64,000 nucleotides of DNA from positions 186,001 to 250,000 of the forward strand of contig NZ_AWXC01000008.1 of the NCBI RefSeq assembly GCF_000479005.1. The letters are read 5' to 3'. The notes under the pieces were generated by a model. That model worked only from the letters and a program-made list of their open reading frames with translations. It had not been told where the DNA came from and searched no databases. Position numbers and translations under genes: made by a program. The stretch is from Prevotella sp. BV3P1. GTDB taxonomy: Bacteria; Bacteroidota; Bacteroidia; Bacteroidales; Bacteroidaceae. This document shows, one piece after another, positions 35,045 through 44,145 of the stretch. Every line of letters begins with the position of its first letter. The stretch's first letter is position 1.

Positions 35045-35425
35045 ATGATTAAACAATCAAGTTATATTTATTTAAGCAACCTGCGGTTTCGCGCCTATCA
35101 CGGCGTGTTACCGCAGGAACGCGTTGAAGGCAACGACTTCATTGTGAACATTCGGCTGGCTTACGACTTTGGTAAAGCCATGGAAACCGACGATGTGGCC
35201 GACACCTTGAGTTATGCCGACGTGTATCAACTCGTTCAACAGGAAATGCAACAGCCTTCCAACTTGCTCGAACATGTGGCGGGTAGGATAGGGAAGCGCT
35301 TGCTGGCGGAATTCCCGTTGATTAAGGCTATCGACTTAAAACTCACCAAGGTTAATCCCCCCATGGGTGCCGATTGCGACGGTGCTGGTGTGGAAATACA
35401 CTTAATAAATGAAAAAACCGATTGA
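35045..35425 (+). CDS. folB: dihydroneopterin aldolase
   Basis: The 126-residue protein matches the FolB fold throughout: IYLSNLRFRAYHGVLPQER near the start (with the Tyr-His-Gly motif), the DTLSYADVYQLVQ helix, NLLEHVAGRIGKRLL with the catalytic-type Glu, and a final strand DLKLTKVNPPMG. It cleaves 7,8-dihydroneopterin in folate synthesis. The protein is cytosolic and usually forms an octamer. The gene lies 9 bases after nrdJ, so the two nucleotide and cofactor genes are probably co-transcribed. Confidence 0.93.
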   Translation: MIKQSSYIYLSNLRFRAYHGVLPQERVEGNDFIVNIRLAYDFGKAMETDDVADTLSYADVYQLVQQEMQQPSNLLEHVAGRIGKRLLAEFPLIKAIDLKLTKVNPPMGADCDGAGVEIHLINEKTD

Positions 35426-35469
35426 AAGATAAAGGCTTTTCCATCTAAAAGCATTACTTTTGCAACTAT

Positions 35470-36855
35470 ATGAATAAGAAGGTCTGGCACTGTTTGCTTT
35501 GTTTCTTGCTGTTTGCGTCAGTGGGTTTGGCTGCAAACAAAAAGTTTACGCTGGTCATCGACCCAGGACATGGCGGTAGAGACCATGGTGCGGCAGGCGT
35601 TTATTCAAAGGAAAAAGATCTTGTTCTGAAGTTTGCGCTGGCTTTTGGGCAAATGGTTGAACGCAATTGTCCCGACGTCAAGGTCATCTATACGCGTAAG
35701 ACTGATGTCTTTATCCCGCTGGCCAGACGCGCTGAAATCGCCAATAAGAATCGTGCCGACTTGTTTATCTCTGTTCACATCAATGCCTTGTCGGGTGGAC
35801 GCAGGGTGAGAGGTGTGCAGACTTATACCCTCGGACGGGGACAGAACACTGGTAAAAAAGGCATTATGGAAAACTTGGAGGTGGCCAAACGCGAGAACTC
35901 GGTCATCTTTTTGGAGAAAGATTATAAACAAAAGTATCAAGGTTTTGACCCCTCTTCGCCCGAAAGCAACATCATGTTTGAGTTCATTCAAGACAAGAAC
36001 ATGCAGCAGAGCGTGGAATTGGCGCGTTACATGCAGCGCCATATTTGTGCTGCCACGGGGTTGAATGATATGGGTGCGCATCAAAACAATTTGGCAGTGT
36101 TGCGGCTGTCGTCCATGCCGGGATGCTTATTGGAATTGGGTTTCATCTCAACCCCCGAGGAAGAAAACTTCATGAATGCCGCCGGAGTAGCCGATATGTA
36201 TGCCCGTGGCATCTTCAACGCATTCGTACAATACAAGAACAAATATCATCAAGGACTGGTTGTGCCTTACAAAGCTCCGGCTGTGCCAGAGCCACAGGTG
36301 CCTAAAATTGTTCCAGAGGTCTACAAGGAGCAGAGTCAAAAAGCTGTATCTGCGAAAAATGTCAAGGCAAATGAGGCGTCTTTTGCCGCCAACGTGCCAC
36401 AACCTAAGGTGACAGAAGCCACATCCACCAATCAGCAAACGCCTCAGATGACAGCCAATCTGCCTGGTACACAGTCGACTCCAGCCATGCCTCAACAGGC
36501 TGAAGCGACTCCTAATGCGAAAAATGAGGTTCGCACGTCCGCTCAAACCCCAACATCCCCCGTTGCAAACGCCGCTCAGGATGTTCCCGTGTTCAAGATT
36601 CAAATCTTGACGACCCATCGAAAACTGGCATTAACGGATGCTGCTTTGAAAGGGCTCAAAGGGTGCGAGTGGTACGAAGCTGGTGGTGATTTGAAATACA
36701 CTTACGGTTCGTCGGTCGATTACAATGAGATACGTCGACTTCGAAAAGAAATCATCGATCGTTTCCCTGATGCCTTCATCATTGCATTCAAGAATGGACA
36801 GCGCATGGATGTGAACGAGGCGATTCGCACGTTTTTGCAGAATAATAAGAAATAA
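35470..36855 (+). CDS. N-acetylmuramoyl-L-alanine amidase (Amidase_3)
   Basis: The 461-residue protein has a signal peptide (CLLCFLLFASVGLAANKK) and an Amidase_3 domain at about residues 25-245. Zinc ligands are visible: His in VIDPGHGGRDHG, Glu in SKEKDLVLK and His in FISVHINAL; the catalytic Glu lies in CLLELGFIS. It cuts the bond between muramic acid and the stem peptide. The middle (about 255-370) is a Pro/Ala/Gln/Thr-rich linker, and the last 90 residues (VFKIQILTTHRKLALTDAAL) look like a SPOR-type domain that targets denuded glycan at the septum. A TACTTTTG at 35455-35462 is too close to the ATG for a normal leader. The MCE gene follows after 26 bases. Confidence 0.92.
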   Translation: MNKKVWHCLLCFLLFASVGLAANKKFTLVIDPGHGGRDHGAAGVYSKEKDLVLKFALAFGQMVERNCPDVKVIYTRKTDVFIPLARRAEIANKNRADLFISVHINALSGGRRVRGVQTYTLGRGQNTGKKGIMENLEVAKRENSVIFLEKDYKQKYQGFDPSSPESNIMFEFIQDKNMQQSVELARYMQRHICAATGLNDMGAHQNNLAVLRLSSMPGCLLELGFISTPEEENFMNAAGVADMYARGIFNAFVQYKNKYHQGLVVPYKAPAVPEPQVPKIVPEVYKEQSQKAVSAKNVKANEASFAANVPQPKVTEATSTNQQTPQMTANLPGTQSTPAMPQQAEATPNAKNEVRTSAQTPTSPVANAAQDVPVFKIQILTTHRKLALTDAALKGLKGCEWYEAGGDLKYTYGSSVDYNEIRRLRKEIIDRFPDAFIIAFKNGQRMDVNEAIRTFLQNNKK

Positions 36856-36881
36856 GGTTGTTTTTTTAAGTTCCAACGGAT

Positions 36882-37784
36882 ATGATAAAAGTAAGAAATG
36901 AAATAAAAATTGCCCTCGTCGCGGTCGCTGGTATCGTGGCTTTGTTCATCGGAATGAACTTTCTGAAGGGCACACATCTGTTCACAGGCAGCAAGACTTA
37001 CTGTTTTGCTTTCGATGATATCAGCGGTTTGACCAAGTCGAGTCCTATCTACGCCTCTGGTTATCAGGTGGGATTGGTTAAGGATATCATTTTCGATTAT
37101 AGCCATAAGAACAAGACCAAGGTTATTGCAGAGATGGATAAGCAGATGAAAATCCCAACGGGAACCACGGCCTTTATCAGCAGTGACGTGCTGGGTAACA
37201 TCAAAGTAACTTTGAACATCGCCCCCAATAGAGGCGAGTTTATCAAGGAAGGCGGTCTCATTCCGGGAGATATCGATAGAGGACCCATGGGTGAAGTGGC
37301 GTCCATGATACCCTCGGTGAAGCAGATGTTGCCTAAATTAGATTCCATTTTGCTAAGCCTTAATCAGCTTTTGGCCGACCCAGCCATCGCAAGTTCCGTA
37401 CACAATGTGCAGGACATGACGGCCAATCTCACCAAATCCTCTCACGAACTGAACGCCGTCGTTGCAAAATTAAACCGTGAAATTCCGGGTGTGGTGACGA
37501 AAACAAATCGCATTTTGGATCATTCTGAAACGTTCACGGCCAATCTTTCACAGGTAGACGTGGCCACGACCATGCGAAAAGTGGATGAGGCTATGGCTGA
37601 TGTCAAGGCGGTAACGGCCAAAATCAACAGCAATGAGGGTACGCTGGGATTGTTGATGCGCGACCCATCTCTTTACAATCAGCTCAATACCACTGTGCGT
37701 AGTGCTGATTCTCTCATGGTCAACATCCGTCAACATCCTAAACGTTACGTCCATTTCTCTATCTTCGGGAGGAAAGATAAGTAA
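36882..37784 (+). CDS. MlaD/MCE-family lipid-transport protein
   Basis: The 300-residue protein has one N-terminal membrane segment (about 8-26, IALVAVAGIVALFIGMNFL) and an MCE domain at about 37-115 (AFDDISGLTKSSPIYASGYQ, VGLVKDIIF). The rest is helical with a Ser/Asn-rich coiled region. MCE proteins form rings that carry phospholipids between the membranes, normally with an MlaE permease and MlaF ATPase; these partners are not in the window directly downstream. The position right after the amidase gene suggests co-transcription. Confidence 0.9.
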   Translation: MIKVRNEIKIALVAVAGIVALFIGMNFLKGTHLFTGSKTYCFAFDDISGLTKSSPIYASGYQVGLVKDIIFDYSHKNKTKVIAEMDKQMKIPTGTTAFISSDVLGNIKVTLNIAPNRGEFIKEGGLIPGDIDRGPMGEVASMIPSVKQMLPKLDSILLSLNQLLADPAIASSVHNVQDMTANLTKSSHELNAVVAKLNREIPGVVTKTNRILDHSETFTANLSQVDVATTMRKVDEAMADVKAVTAKINSNEGTLGLLMRDPSLYNQLNTTVRSADSLMVNIRQHPKRYVHFSIFGRKDK

Positions 37785-38123
37785 GGTGTCGTACATCACA
37801 TGACTGCGATGACGCTATTTATGAACAATCATCATCTGTCGAATGCGATGTGCCTTTAATTAAAATTGGTATAAATAAGAAAATAGACTGTTTCACATTG
37901 ACCGAAATGGCATAATGCATTAACAGCATAGCCGATAATAGATATTTCATTCATGTTTCACCGTTCAAGTAAGTATCTTGATGGTATTCATCTTAACTTT
38001 CTTGTTCTCAGAGCTTTATGAACAAGCAACATCAAAAGCAATGAGATTTCTTTAAGAAAGTTGCTAATATGCGGGTAGTTAGGTACTTACGATTTTTCTC
38101 CTATTGAAACATAGAAACATGCA
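37785..38123. other. intergenic region ahead of dnaA; no DnaA boxes seen
   Basis: This AT-rich stretch was checked for a replication origin. I find no TTATCCACA-type DnaA boxes or AT-rich 13-mers, so this does not look like oriC. No gene or clear terminator is visible either. Confidence 0.5.
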
Positions 38124-38155
38124 TTTGCTCAATCAAGTTTTCTTTTATAAATTTG
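38124..38155 (+). promoter_or_regulatory. Bacteroidetes-type promoter of dnaA
   Basis: TTTG at 38124-38127, a 20-base spacer, then TAAATTTG at 38148-38155. The ATG follows 57 bases later. The leader contains an imperfect palindrome (TCGATTGATC...ATTGATCGA, about 38158-38182) that could be an operator. Confidence 0.85.
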
Positions 38156-38211
38156 CAGTCGATTGATCATCGAATTGATCGAAAGACATAAGTAAAATAC
38201 TACCTGATTCA

Positions 38212-39624
38212 ATGAATGTAAGTCCTAATCAAGCTTGGGGCCAAGCCCTTGCGCTCATCCGTGAGAATGTTTCCAAGCAACAATATGATACTTGGTTTCA
38301 GCCCATCACCTACGAGTCGTTCGACGAAACGACCCGCACGTTGTTGATACAGGTACCCAGTCCTTTTGTGTATGAGTACTTGGAAGAGAATTATATCGAC
38401 TTATTGAGCAAGGTACTCAGGCGTTCTTTTTGCGACAACATTCGTTTGAAATACCGTATTGTCACCGATCAGGAGCATCATCTGACACAGGATGTAGAGG
38501 CAGAACAAACCGATGTGACTGGCGTTAAGCCACAGAAGAAAACTCGTGCCAATCAACCTCCGTCGGCACTTGACGCTGCCCAGCCGCAACAGTTGGACCC
38601 AAATTTGAATCCACACCTTACTTTTAATAATTATATTGAAGGCGACAGCAACAAGTTGCCGCGCTCGGTTGGCATGTCTATTGCCGAACATCCCAACAAA
38701 ACACAGTTCAATCCCATGTTCATCTACGGTCCGTCGGGCTGTGGAAAGACCCATTTGATCAACGCCATCGGCATGCTCTCCAAGCAGCTCTACCCGCAGA
38801 AAAGGGTGCTGTACGTCAGCGCGCGGTTGTTTCAGGTGCAGTACACCAATGCCGTTTTGCAGAACTCTGTGAACGACTTCATCAACTTTTACCAGACCAT
38901 TGACTTGTTGATAGTCGATGATATACAAGAGTGGATGACGGCAACGAAGACCCAAGACACCTTTTTCCATATCTTCAACCACCTGTTCCGCAATGGTAAG
39001 CGCATCATCTTGGCCAGTGATCGACCACCTGTTGACTTGAAAGGAATGAACGAACGGTTGCTGACACGGTTCGCATGCGGACTGATTGCCGAGTTGGAGA
39101 AGCCCAACTTGCAGCTTTGCATCGACATCCTGAACAGTAAGATACAGCGCGATGGTCTTCAAATTCCCGACGACGTGGTACAGTATATCGCACAGACGGC
39201 CAATGGAAGCGTGCGCGATTTGCAAGGAGTCATCAACTCGTTGCTGGCCTATTCGGTGGTTTACAACAGCGTGGTGGATATGCGTTTGGCCCAAAGAGTC
39301 ATACAGCGTGCCGTGAAGATCGATGACAAACCGCTCACCATCGATGAGATTCTCGATACCGTTTGCCGACATTTCAACGTCACTGTATCGGAAGTGAACA
39401 GCAAGAGTCGCAAACAAGAGTTGGTAACGGCTCGTCAATTGTCCATGTATCTGGCGCAGAAGTACACCAAGATGCCTGCCTCTCGCATTGGAAAACTGGT
39501 GGGAGGGCGCGATCACTCCACCGTTATTCATAGCTGTACGCGCATCGAACAGCGCCTGAAGCTGGACTCCATGTTCTCCAATGAGGTGATGAGCATTGAA
39601 AATTCGTTCAAGCTGAAGCAATAA
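38212..39624 (+). CDS. dnaA: chromosomal replication initiator protein DnaA
   Basis: The 470-residue protein has all four DnaA domains: the N-terminal oligomerisation domain (ENVSKQQYDTWFQPI), a poorly conserved linker (about 90-135), the AAA+ domain with Walker A YGPSGCGKTHL and Walker B LLIVDDIQEW, and the C-terminal box-binding domain with REASQ-like TARQLSMYLAQKYT and the signature GGRDHSTVIHS. It binds DnaA boxes and opens the origin. The gene is monocistronic, with its own promoter and terminator. The second Walker B-like Asp-Asp is followed by IQEW rather than the more usual IQFI/L, a minor variation. Confidence 0.97.
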   Translation: MNVSPNQAWGQALALIRENVSKQQYDTWFQPITYESFDETTRTLLIQVPSPFVYEYLEENYIDLLSKVLRRSFCDNIRLKYRIVTDQEHHLTQDVEAEQTDVTGVKPQKKTRANQPPSALDAAQPQQLDPNLNPHLTFNNYIEGDSNKLPRSVGMSIAEHPNKTQFNPMFIYGPSGCGKTHLINAIGMLSKQLYPQKRVLYVSARLFQVQYTNAVLQNSVNDFINFYQTIDLLIVDDIQEWMTATKTQDTFFHIFNHLFRNGKRIILASDRPPVDLKGMNERLLTRFACGLIAELEKPNLQLCIDILNSKIQRDGLQIPDDVVQYIAQTANGSVRDLQGVINSLLAYSVVYNSVVDMRLAQRVIQRAVKIDDKPLTIDEILDTVCRHFNVTVSEVNSKSRKQELVTARQLSMYLAQKYTKMPASRIGKLVGGRDHSTVIHSCTRIEQRLKLDSMFSNEVMSIENSFKLKQ

Positions 39625-39684
39625 CAGGCTGTATCAATCCCCGTTTGTCATCCACTTTAATATTTAGAATGAAATAGACATCGT

Positions 39685-39716
39685 GTCCAAGGCCCTTGAG
39701 CTTTGGACTTTTTTTT
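39685..39716 (+). terminator. intrinsic terminator of dnaA
   Basis: GTCCAAGGC (39685-39693) pairs with GCTTTGGAC (39700-39708) through one G-T pair and a 6-base loop, followed by eight T. It lies 60 bases after the dnaA stop. Confidence 0.88.
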
Positions 39717-39772
39717 GCCTTGATTCCATTTCCATCGAATTGCTTGACGTAGGATAGTTTTTGCGGATATTC

Positions 39773-39804
39773 TTTGCTGGTCTTGTTGAAAAGTCATACC
39801 TTTG
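39773..39804 (+). promoter_or_regulatory. Bacteroidetes-type promoter of the thiamine salvage operon
   Basis: TTTG at 39773-39776, a 20-base spacer, then TACCTTTG at 39797-39804, immediately ahead of the TPP riboswitch. Confidence 0.85.
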
Positions 39805-39823
39805 CCGTCGGTTTACAAACAGT

Positions 39824-39906
39824 AAGCTAAGGGTGCTCACTTTTATTTGTGGGCTGAGAACAAACCTTCTGACCTGATCTGGGTAATACCAGCGTAGGAA
39901 TTGACC
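39824..39906 (+). promoter_or_regulatory. TPP (THI-box) riboswitch
   Basis: The conserved parts occur in order: AAGGGTGCTC (about 39829), GGGCTGAGA (39851-39859), CTTCTGACCTGATCTGGGTA (about 39866-39885) and ATACCAGCGTAGGAA (to 39900). The RNA binds thiamine pyrophosphate; in bacteria this usually lowers expression of the downstream genes. It leads into a TonB receptor, a PnuC-type transporter and thiamine pyrophosphokinase, which independently supports the identification. I see no strong terminator after it, so control at translation of the receptor is more likely. Confidence 0.95.
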
Positions 39907-39997
39907 AAGAAGCCAAGTGGGCGAAGTTCTTCAACAGCATAACTTCGCACTTGCTCTCTCCCTTATTTATGTATTTTTTTTGATATATAAAAAAACA

Positions 39998-42304
39998 ATG
40001 AAAAAGTTTTTATGGGCAGTGTTTGCGATGACTGCCGCCAATGTGTATGCGGTGCAACCTATTGACACCTTGCATACTTACGAGTTACAGGATGTACAAG
40101 TAATTTCTACCCGTGCCAACAAGAAAACGCCTATGGCGCATTCGGACTTGACACAAAAGCAAATCAAGCAGATGAACTACGGCAAGGACATTCCGTTCTT
40201 GCTCTCTACGTTGCCGTCGATTACCCTTACTTCCGATGCGGGTAATGGTATTGGGTACACCTCGCTGCGTGTGCGTGGCGTAGATCCCTCGCGCGTCAAC
40301 ATCACGGTGAACGGCATTCCCCAGAACGATGCCGAGAGTGCAACCCTCTTTTGGGTGAACATGAGCGACTTTGCCTCGAGCTTGCAGAGCATGCAGCTGC
40401 AACGAGGAGCAGGTACGTCTACCAATGGTGCGGGTGCTTTTGGTGCTACCTTGAACATGCAGACCGAGAACATCGGTACCAAACCATTCTTCGGCATCGA
40501 CCTTTCGGGCGGTAGTTACGGTTCGCACAAGGAGACTTTGCGCTTCGGAACAGGGCTCATTGGGGGGCATTGGGGCATACAAGGACGCCTTTCCAACATC
40601 GGTAGCGACGGCTATCTGGACCGTGCTTCCACCAAACTCAATTCGTATTTCATCCAAGCTGGCTATTTCTCGGACAACACCATGGTGAAGTTTGTCACCT
40701 TCAATGGCGTGGAGCGTACTTATCACGCATGGTACTACGCTTCCAAATACGAGCAAAGTTTGTACGGGCGCACCTACAATTCGGCCGGTAAGTATAAAGA
40801 TGCCAAGGGCAAAGTGAAATATTACGATGGACAAACGGATAACTATCACCAGCAAAACTACCAGCTGCATTGGAGTCAACTGCTTGGTGACCAATGGAAA
40901 CTCAACGTTGCCTTGCACTATACCAAGGGTGCCGGCTACTACGAACAGTACAAGGGAAAAGGCAATTGGTACCAATATCATCTGTCTAAAGACACCAAGT
41001 TGTTGGGCGACTTGGTTCGCCAAAAGAAGATGGACAACGATTTTTATGGTGCTGTAGGTTCCATTAACTATGACAACAACAGCGGTTTGACAGCCAACAT
41101 CGGTGGCGGTTGGAACAAATATGTGGGGGGTCACTTTGGAAAAGTTATTTGGACGGGTGCTCCTTTCTATCAGATAGAAGATGCCAACGGCAAAAAGAAG
41201 AAGGTGTATCAAATGGGACCCTCCACATTGGAGCCTGATAACGAGTATTACAACAACGATACCAAGAAGGTGGACGGCAACGTTTACGGAAAGGTAAACT
41301 GGGAGTTTGTAAAGGGTTTGAGTGCCTTTGCCGACTTACAATATCGTCATGTGGGCGTTAAGATGACGGGTCCTTCCGACGCATGGGACGATAATAACAA
41401 GCAGATTGTCTTCAATCTCGACCAAAAGTTCAATTTCTTTAATCCTAAGTTTGGACTCAATTATCAGGCTGATGACAACAACCGCGTGTATGCATCGTAT
41501 GCCATTGCGCACAAAGAGCCTACCCGTAACAGTTTTGAACAAAACCTTGACACCAAGTTGGAGGCAGAGAAATTAGGCGATTTGGAAATAGGTTATCAGT
41601 TTGCCAGTGCCAAGTACAGTGCAGGTGTCAACCTATATTATATGAATTATAGCAACGAATTTGTGCTCACTGGCGAACTGGATGCCATCGGTGAGATGAA
41701 GACAAAGAATGTAGGTCGCAGCTATCGCATGGGTATTGAGTTGGAATCGGCTTGGCAACCTGTCGATTGGTTCACTTGGAACGTCAATGCTACCTTCAGC
41801 AAGAACCGTGTTAAGGACTGGATGGTGAAGTTGGACGATAAGAAGAACGTTTCTTTGGGCGACACACCTACCAGTTTTTCTCCAGAACTTATCTTCAACA
41901 ACATCTTCTCATTCAACTACAAAGGTTTATCAGCCAATGTTCATACGCAGTACATTGGTGAGCAGTATCTCACCAATACAGGTCTGAAAAACTATCAAAC
42001 CAAAGACGCCAAAGGTCAAGATATAGACGTGAGCATGATGTTGGGCAGCATCTTTACCACCAACCTCAACGTGGCTTACACCTTTGCCTGTCACAAGTTG
42101 GGCTTGAAAGAGGCTACCGTTGGCTGTACCGTCTACAACCTTTTCAGTGCCAAATACGACAATAACGGTTGGGCAGCACCTGGTTTTAAGAAGGATGCAC
42201 AAGGCAACGTCGTAGCTACCGATGCTGGTAAAGGACAGTATATGGCTGGCTTTGCGCCACAGGCTCCTATCAACTTCATGGCAAACTTGTCATTGACGTT
42301 CTGA
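39998..42304 (+). CDS. TonB-dependent outer-membrane receptor, probably for thiamine
   Basis: From the ATG at 39998 the product is 768 residues with a signal peptide (MKKFLWAVFAMTAANVYA). An in-frame start at 39917 lies just after the riboswitch core and would bury the signal. The plug domain (about 25-160) includes LQDVQVISTRANKK, LRVRGVDPSRVNITVNGIPQ and RGAGTSTNGAGAFGATLN. The rest is a 22-strand-type barrel ending ANLSLTF with a terminal Phe. No SusC-type carboxypeptidase domain is present. The TPP riboswitch and downstream pnuT/thiN genes indicate uptake of thiamine or a related compound, powered by TonB. Confidence 0.9.
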   Translation: MKKFLWAVFAMTAANVYAVQPIDTLHTYELQDVQVISTRANKKTPMAHSDLTQKQIKQMNYGKDIPFLLSTLPSITLTSDAGNGIGYTSLRVRGVDPSRVNITVNGIPQNDAESATLFWVNMSDFASSLQSMQLQRGAGTSTNGAGAFGATLNMQTENIGTKPFFGIDLSGGSYGSHKETLRFGTGLIGGHWGIQGRLSNIGSDGYLDRASTKLNSYFIQAGYFSDNTMVKFVTFNGVERTYHAWYYASKYEQSLYGRTYNSAGKYKDAKGKVKYYDGQTDNYHQQNYQLHWSQLLGDQWKLNVALHYTKGAGYYEQYKGKGNWYQYHLSKDTKLLGDLVRQKKMDNDFYGAVGSINYDNNSGLTANIGGGWNKYVGGHFGKVIWTGAPFYQIEDANGKKKKVYQMGPSTLEPDNEYYNNDTKKVDGNVYGKVNWEFVKGLSAFADLQYRHVGVKMTGPSDAWDDNNKQIVFNLDQKFNFFNPKFGLNYQADDNNRVYASYAIAHKEPTRNSFEQNLDTKLEAEKLGDLEIGYQFASAKYSAGVNLYYMNYSNEFVLTGELDAIGEMKTKNVGRSYRMGIELESAWQPVDWFTWNVNATFSKNRVKDWMVKLDDKKNVSLGDTPTSFSPELIFNNIFSFNYKGLSANVHTQYIGEQYLTNTGLKNYQTKDAKGQDIDVSMMLGSIFTTNLNVAYTFACHKLGLKEATVGCTVYNLFSAKYDNNGWAAPGFKKDAQGNVVATDAGKGQYMAGFAPQAPINFMANLSLTF

Positions 42305-42369
42305 TAAAAGTTGACGGAAGAGGAGTTGGAGTTTATGGAAGTTATAAGGGAGAAAAGGGAAGTTGATTA

Positions 42370-42598
42370 GGAGTTAAGGGGAGTTAGTTAAGGAGTTAAT
42401 GGGAGTTAGTTAAGGAGTTAATGGGAGTTATCGGACAAATGCTTTGCAATGAAAGAAATAAGTCGAATCTTTCCCTCTCTATAAATATGGTAATGTCTGT
42501 TAACTCCTTGCATAACTCCTATTAACTCCTATTAACTCCTTACTTAATCTTCATTAACTCCTGACCTAATTCCCCATTTACTCCCTTTAACTCCCATT
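42370..42598. repeat. inverted arrays of GGAGTTAA-type repeats inside the thiamine operon
   Basis: The left array (42370-42430) has GGAGTTAA-like units, with GGGAGTTAGTTAAGGAGTTA plus AT repeated in tandem at 22-base spacing. The right array (42499-42598) has eight TTAACTCC- or AACTCC-like units, the complement of the left one. Transcribed, the two arms would pair into a long imperfect stem around a 70-base loop between the receptor and pnuT cistrons. No protein is encoded. Confidence 0.8.
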
Positions 42599-42613
42599 CT
42601 AACAAATAACAAC

Positions 42614-43198
42614 ATGACATTCGATTGGTTGGATATAGTCACTACCATTTTGGGACTTGTCTATATCTATTTGGAATATAAAGCCAGCATTTGGCTGTGG
42701 ATAGTGGGCATTGTGATGCCTGCCATGGACGTGTTTTTGTATTGGAGATACGGTTTGTACGGCGATGCGGGCATGGCGGTGTATTACACATTGGCAGCCA
42801 TTTACGGATATATTGCGTGGAAGTGGGGCAGCAAACTCTTCAATCAAAAAAAGCAAGAACTGCCCATTACGCACATGCCCGGCAAGCGTTATCTGCCTGT
42901 TTTCTTGTTTTTCGCCTTGGCATGGTGCGCCACTTATTATGTGTTGGTGCGCTTTACCAATAGCAATGTGCCCCTGCTTGACAGCTTCACCAATGCACTC
43001 AGCTTCGTCGGCTTATGGGCTTTGGCACGCAAGTATGTGGAGCAATGGCTCTTTTGGATTGCGGTCGACGTGGTTTGCACCGCTCTGTATGTGTACAAAG
43101 GCATTCCTTTCAAGGCAGGACTGTACGGACTTTATGTCGTTATTGCCGTGTTAGGGTACTTTAAGTGGAAGTCGATGATGAAACAAGCAACGTCATGA
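42614..43198 (+). CDS. pnuT: PnuC-family thiamine transporter (PnuT)
   Basis: The 194-residue protein has about seven membrane segments and the PnuC family pattern: IYLEYKASIWLWIVGIV near the start, YWRYGLYGDAGMAVYY with a conserved Trp-Arg pair, and late WLFWIAVDVVCTALYVYKGI. PnuC proteins move vitamins by facilitated diffusion, with trapping by a kinase. Here the next gene is a thiamine pyrophosphokinase (4-base ATGA overlap) and the operon has a TPP riboswitch, so thiamine rather than nicotinamide riboside is the likely substrate. Confidence 0.92.
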   Translation: MTFDWLDIVTTILGLVYIYLEYKASIWLWIVGIVMPAMDVFLYWRYGLYGDAGMAVYYTLAAIYGYIAWKWGSKLFNQKKQELPITHMPGKRYLPVFLFFALAWCATYYVLVRFTNSNVPLLDSFTNALSFVGLWALARKYVEQWLFWIAVDVVCTALYVYKGIPFKAGLYGLYVVIAVLGYFKWKSMMKQATS

Positions 43199-43857
43199 AC
43201 TATCAGCTCATCAACTCATCAACCAATTTTGACGTGGTGGTTTTAGCGAGCGGAGATTATCCGCAGCATGCCGTTCCCACTCAAATCCTGCAGCAAGCAC
43301 CACGCATCGTGTGTTGCGACAGTGCCATCGAGTTGCTGCATCCCTCGCTATATAATAAGGTGGAAGCCGTTGTTGGCGACGGTGATTCGATGTCTGATGC
43401 AGCCAAACTGCAATTTCATGACGTGCTGCATATTGAGCATGAGCAGGCAGACAACGACCTTACCAAGGCTACCCGCTATTGTGTCAGCCGCAACTACAAC
43501 CGTATTGCTTATTTGGGAGCGACGGGCAAGCGCGAGGATCATACCTTGGGAAACATCTCCCTCATGCTGCGTTATTTTCAAACCTACGGTGTGCAGCCTG
43601 TCATGGTCACCGATTACGGCACGTTTGTGCCTTGCCATGGCGATTGCACCTTCGAGTCGTTTGCCAAACAGCAAGTAAGTATTTTTAATATTTCATGCCG
43701 TCGTATCGAAAGTGAGGGCTTGCGCTGGCAATCGTACGCCTATCAAAGTTGGTGGCAAGGCACGCTCAACGAGGCGCTCGCCGATGTCTTTACCCTCCAT
43801 GCTGACGGCCGTTACCTGGTTTACCGAACCCACGAGGCGAAATCGGCCGTGCGATAA
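43195..43857 (+). CDS. thiN: thiamine pyrophosphokinase
   Basis: From the ATG at 43195 (overlapping the pnuT stop as ATGA) the product is 220 residues. It has the family motifs: FDVVVLASGDYPQ at the start, IVCCDSAIELL, VVGDGDSM for metal and ATP, EHEQADNDLTKA (the Gln-x-x-Asn-Asp-x-Thr-Lys motif) and YLGATGKREDHTLGNI. It transfers pyrophosphate from ATP to thiamine, giving TPP and trapping the imported vitamin. An alternative start at 43165 (GTG) is less likely because of the ATGA junction. It is the last gene of the operon. Confidence 0.94.
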   Translation: MNYQLINSSTNFDVVVLASGDYPQHAVPTQILQQAPRIVCCDSAIELLHPSLYNKVEAVVGDGDSMSDAAKLQFHDVLHIEHEQADNDLTKATRYCVSRNYNRIAYLGATGKREDHTLGNISLMLRYFQTYGVQPVMVTDYGTFVPCHGDCTFESFAKQQVSIFNISCRRIESEGLRWQSYAYQSWWQGTLNEALADVFTLHADGRYLVYRTHEAKSAVR

Positions 43858-43921
43858 CCCCGTGCTTCTATACAGTAGCAATGCGTACTTCTTAGCTTTC
43901 AAGCAACGACACTTGTATATG

Positions 43922-43944
43922 TTAACAAACCTTTTGTTTGTTAA
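43922..43944 (+). terminator. probable terminator of the thiamine operon
   Basis: TTAACAAAC (43922-43930) pairs perfectly with GTTTGTTAA (43936-43944) around CTTTT; a T-rich stretch (TTCTTTTTATTT) follows 7 bases later. The stem is AT-rich and the T-run slightly displaced. Confidence 0.6.
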
Positions 43945-44057
43945 ACCGATTCTTTTTATTTGACAAAATAAAATTGCAAAATAGATAATACAAGGGGATT
44001 TTTAAGGAGTTCAAAACCTTAAAAGCATCATCTTTTACCACATTCACATACAACAAA

Positions 44058-44145
44058 GCGGCTATCATCATGCTTTTGCCGTCCAATATGTATGCTTTTG
44101 CCTTCCAATTGGCATGCTTTACCTGCCCAATATGTATCATATAGC
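44058..44145 (+). repeat. array 3 of 22-nt direct repeats (four units)
   Basis: Units start at 44058, 44080, 44102 and 44124, 22 bases apart, with the core CCAATATGTATGCTTTTGC. The bases just upstream (GATTTTTAAGGAGTTCAAAA, CCTTAAAAGC) resemble the left end of the dispersed element at 17442 and 31014, so this may be a worn fourth copy. Confidence 0.78.

Noticed and set aside
35455..35462. TACTTTTG as promoter of the amidase gene
   Set aside because: It ends 7 bases before the ATG, leaving almost no leader, and has no -33 box; not listed as a promoter.
37785..38211. Replication origin next to dnaA
   Set aside because: No DnaA boxes or AT-rich 13-mers were found; dnaA is often not adjacent to oriC in Bacteroidetes.
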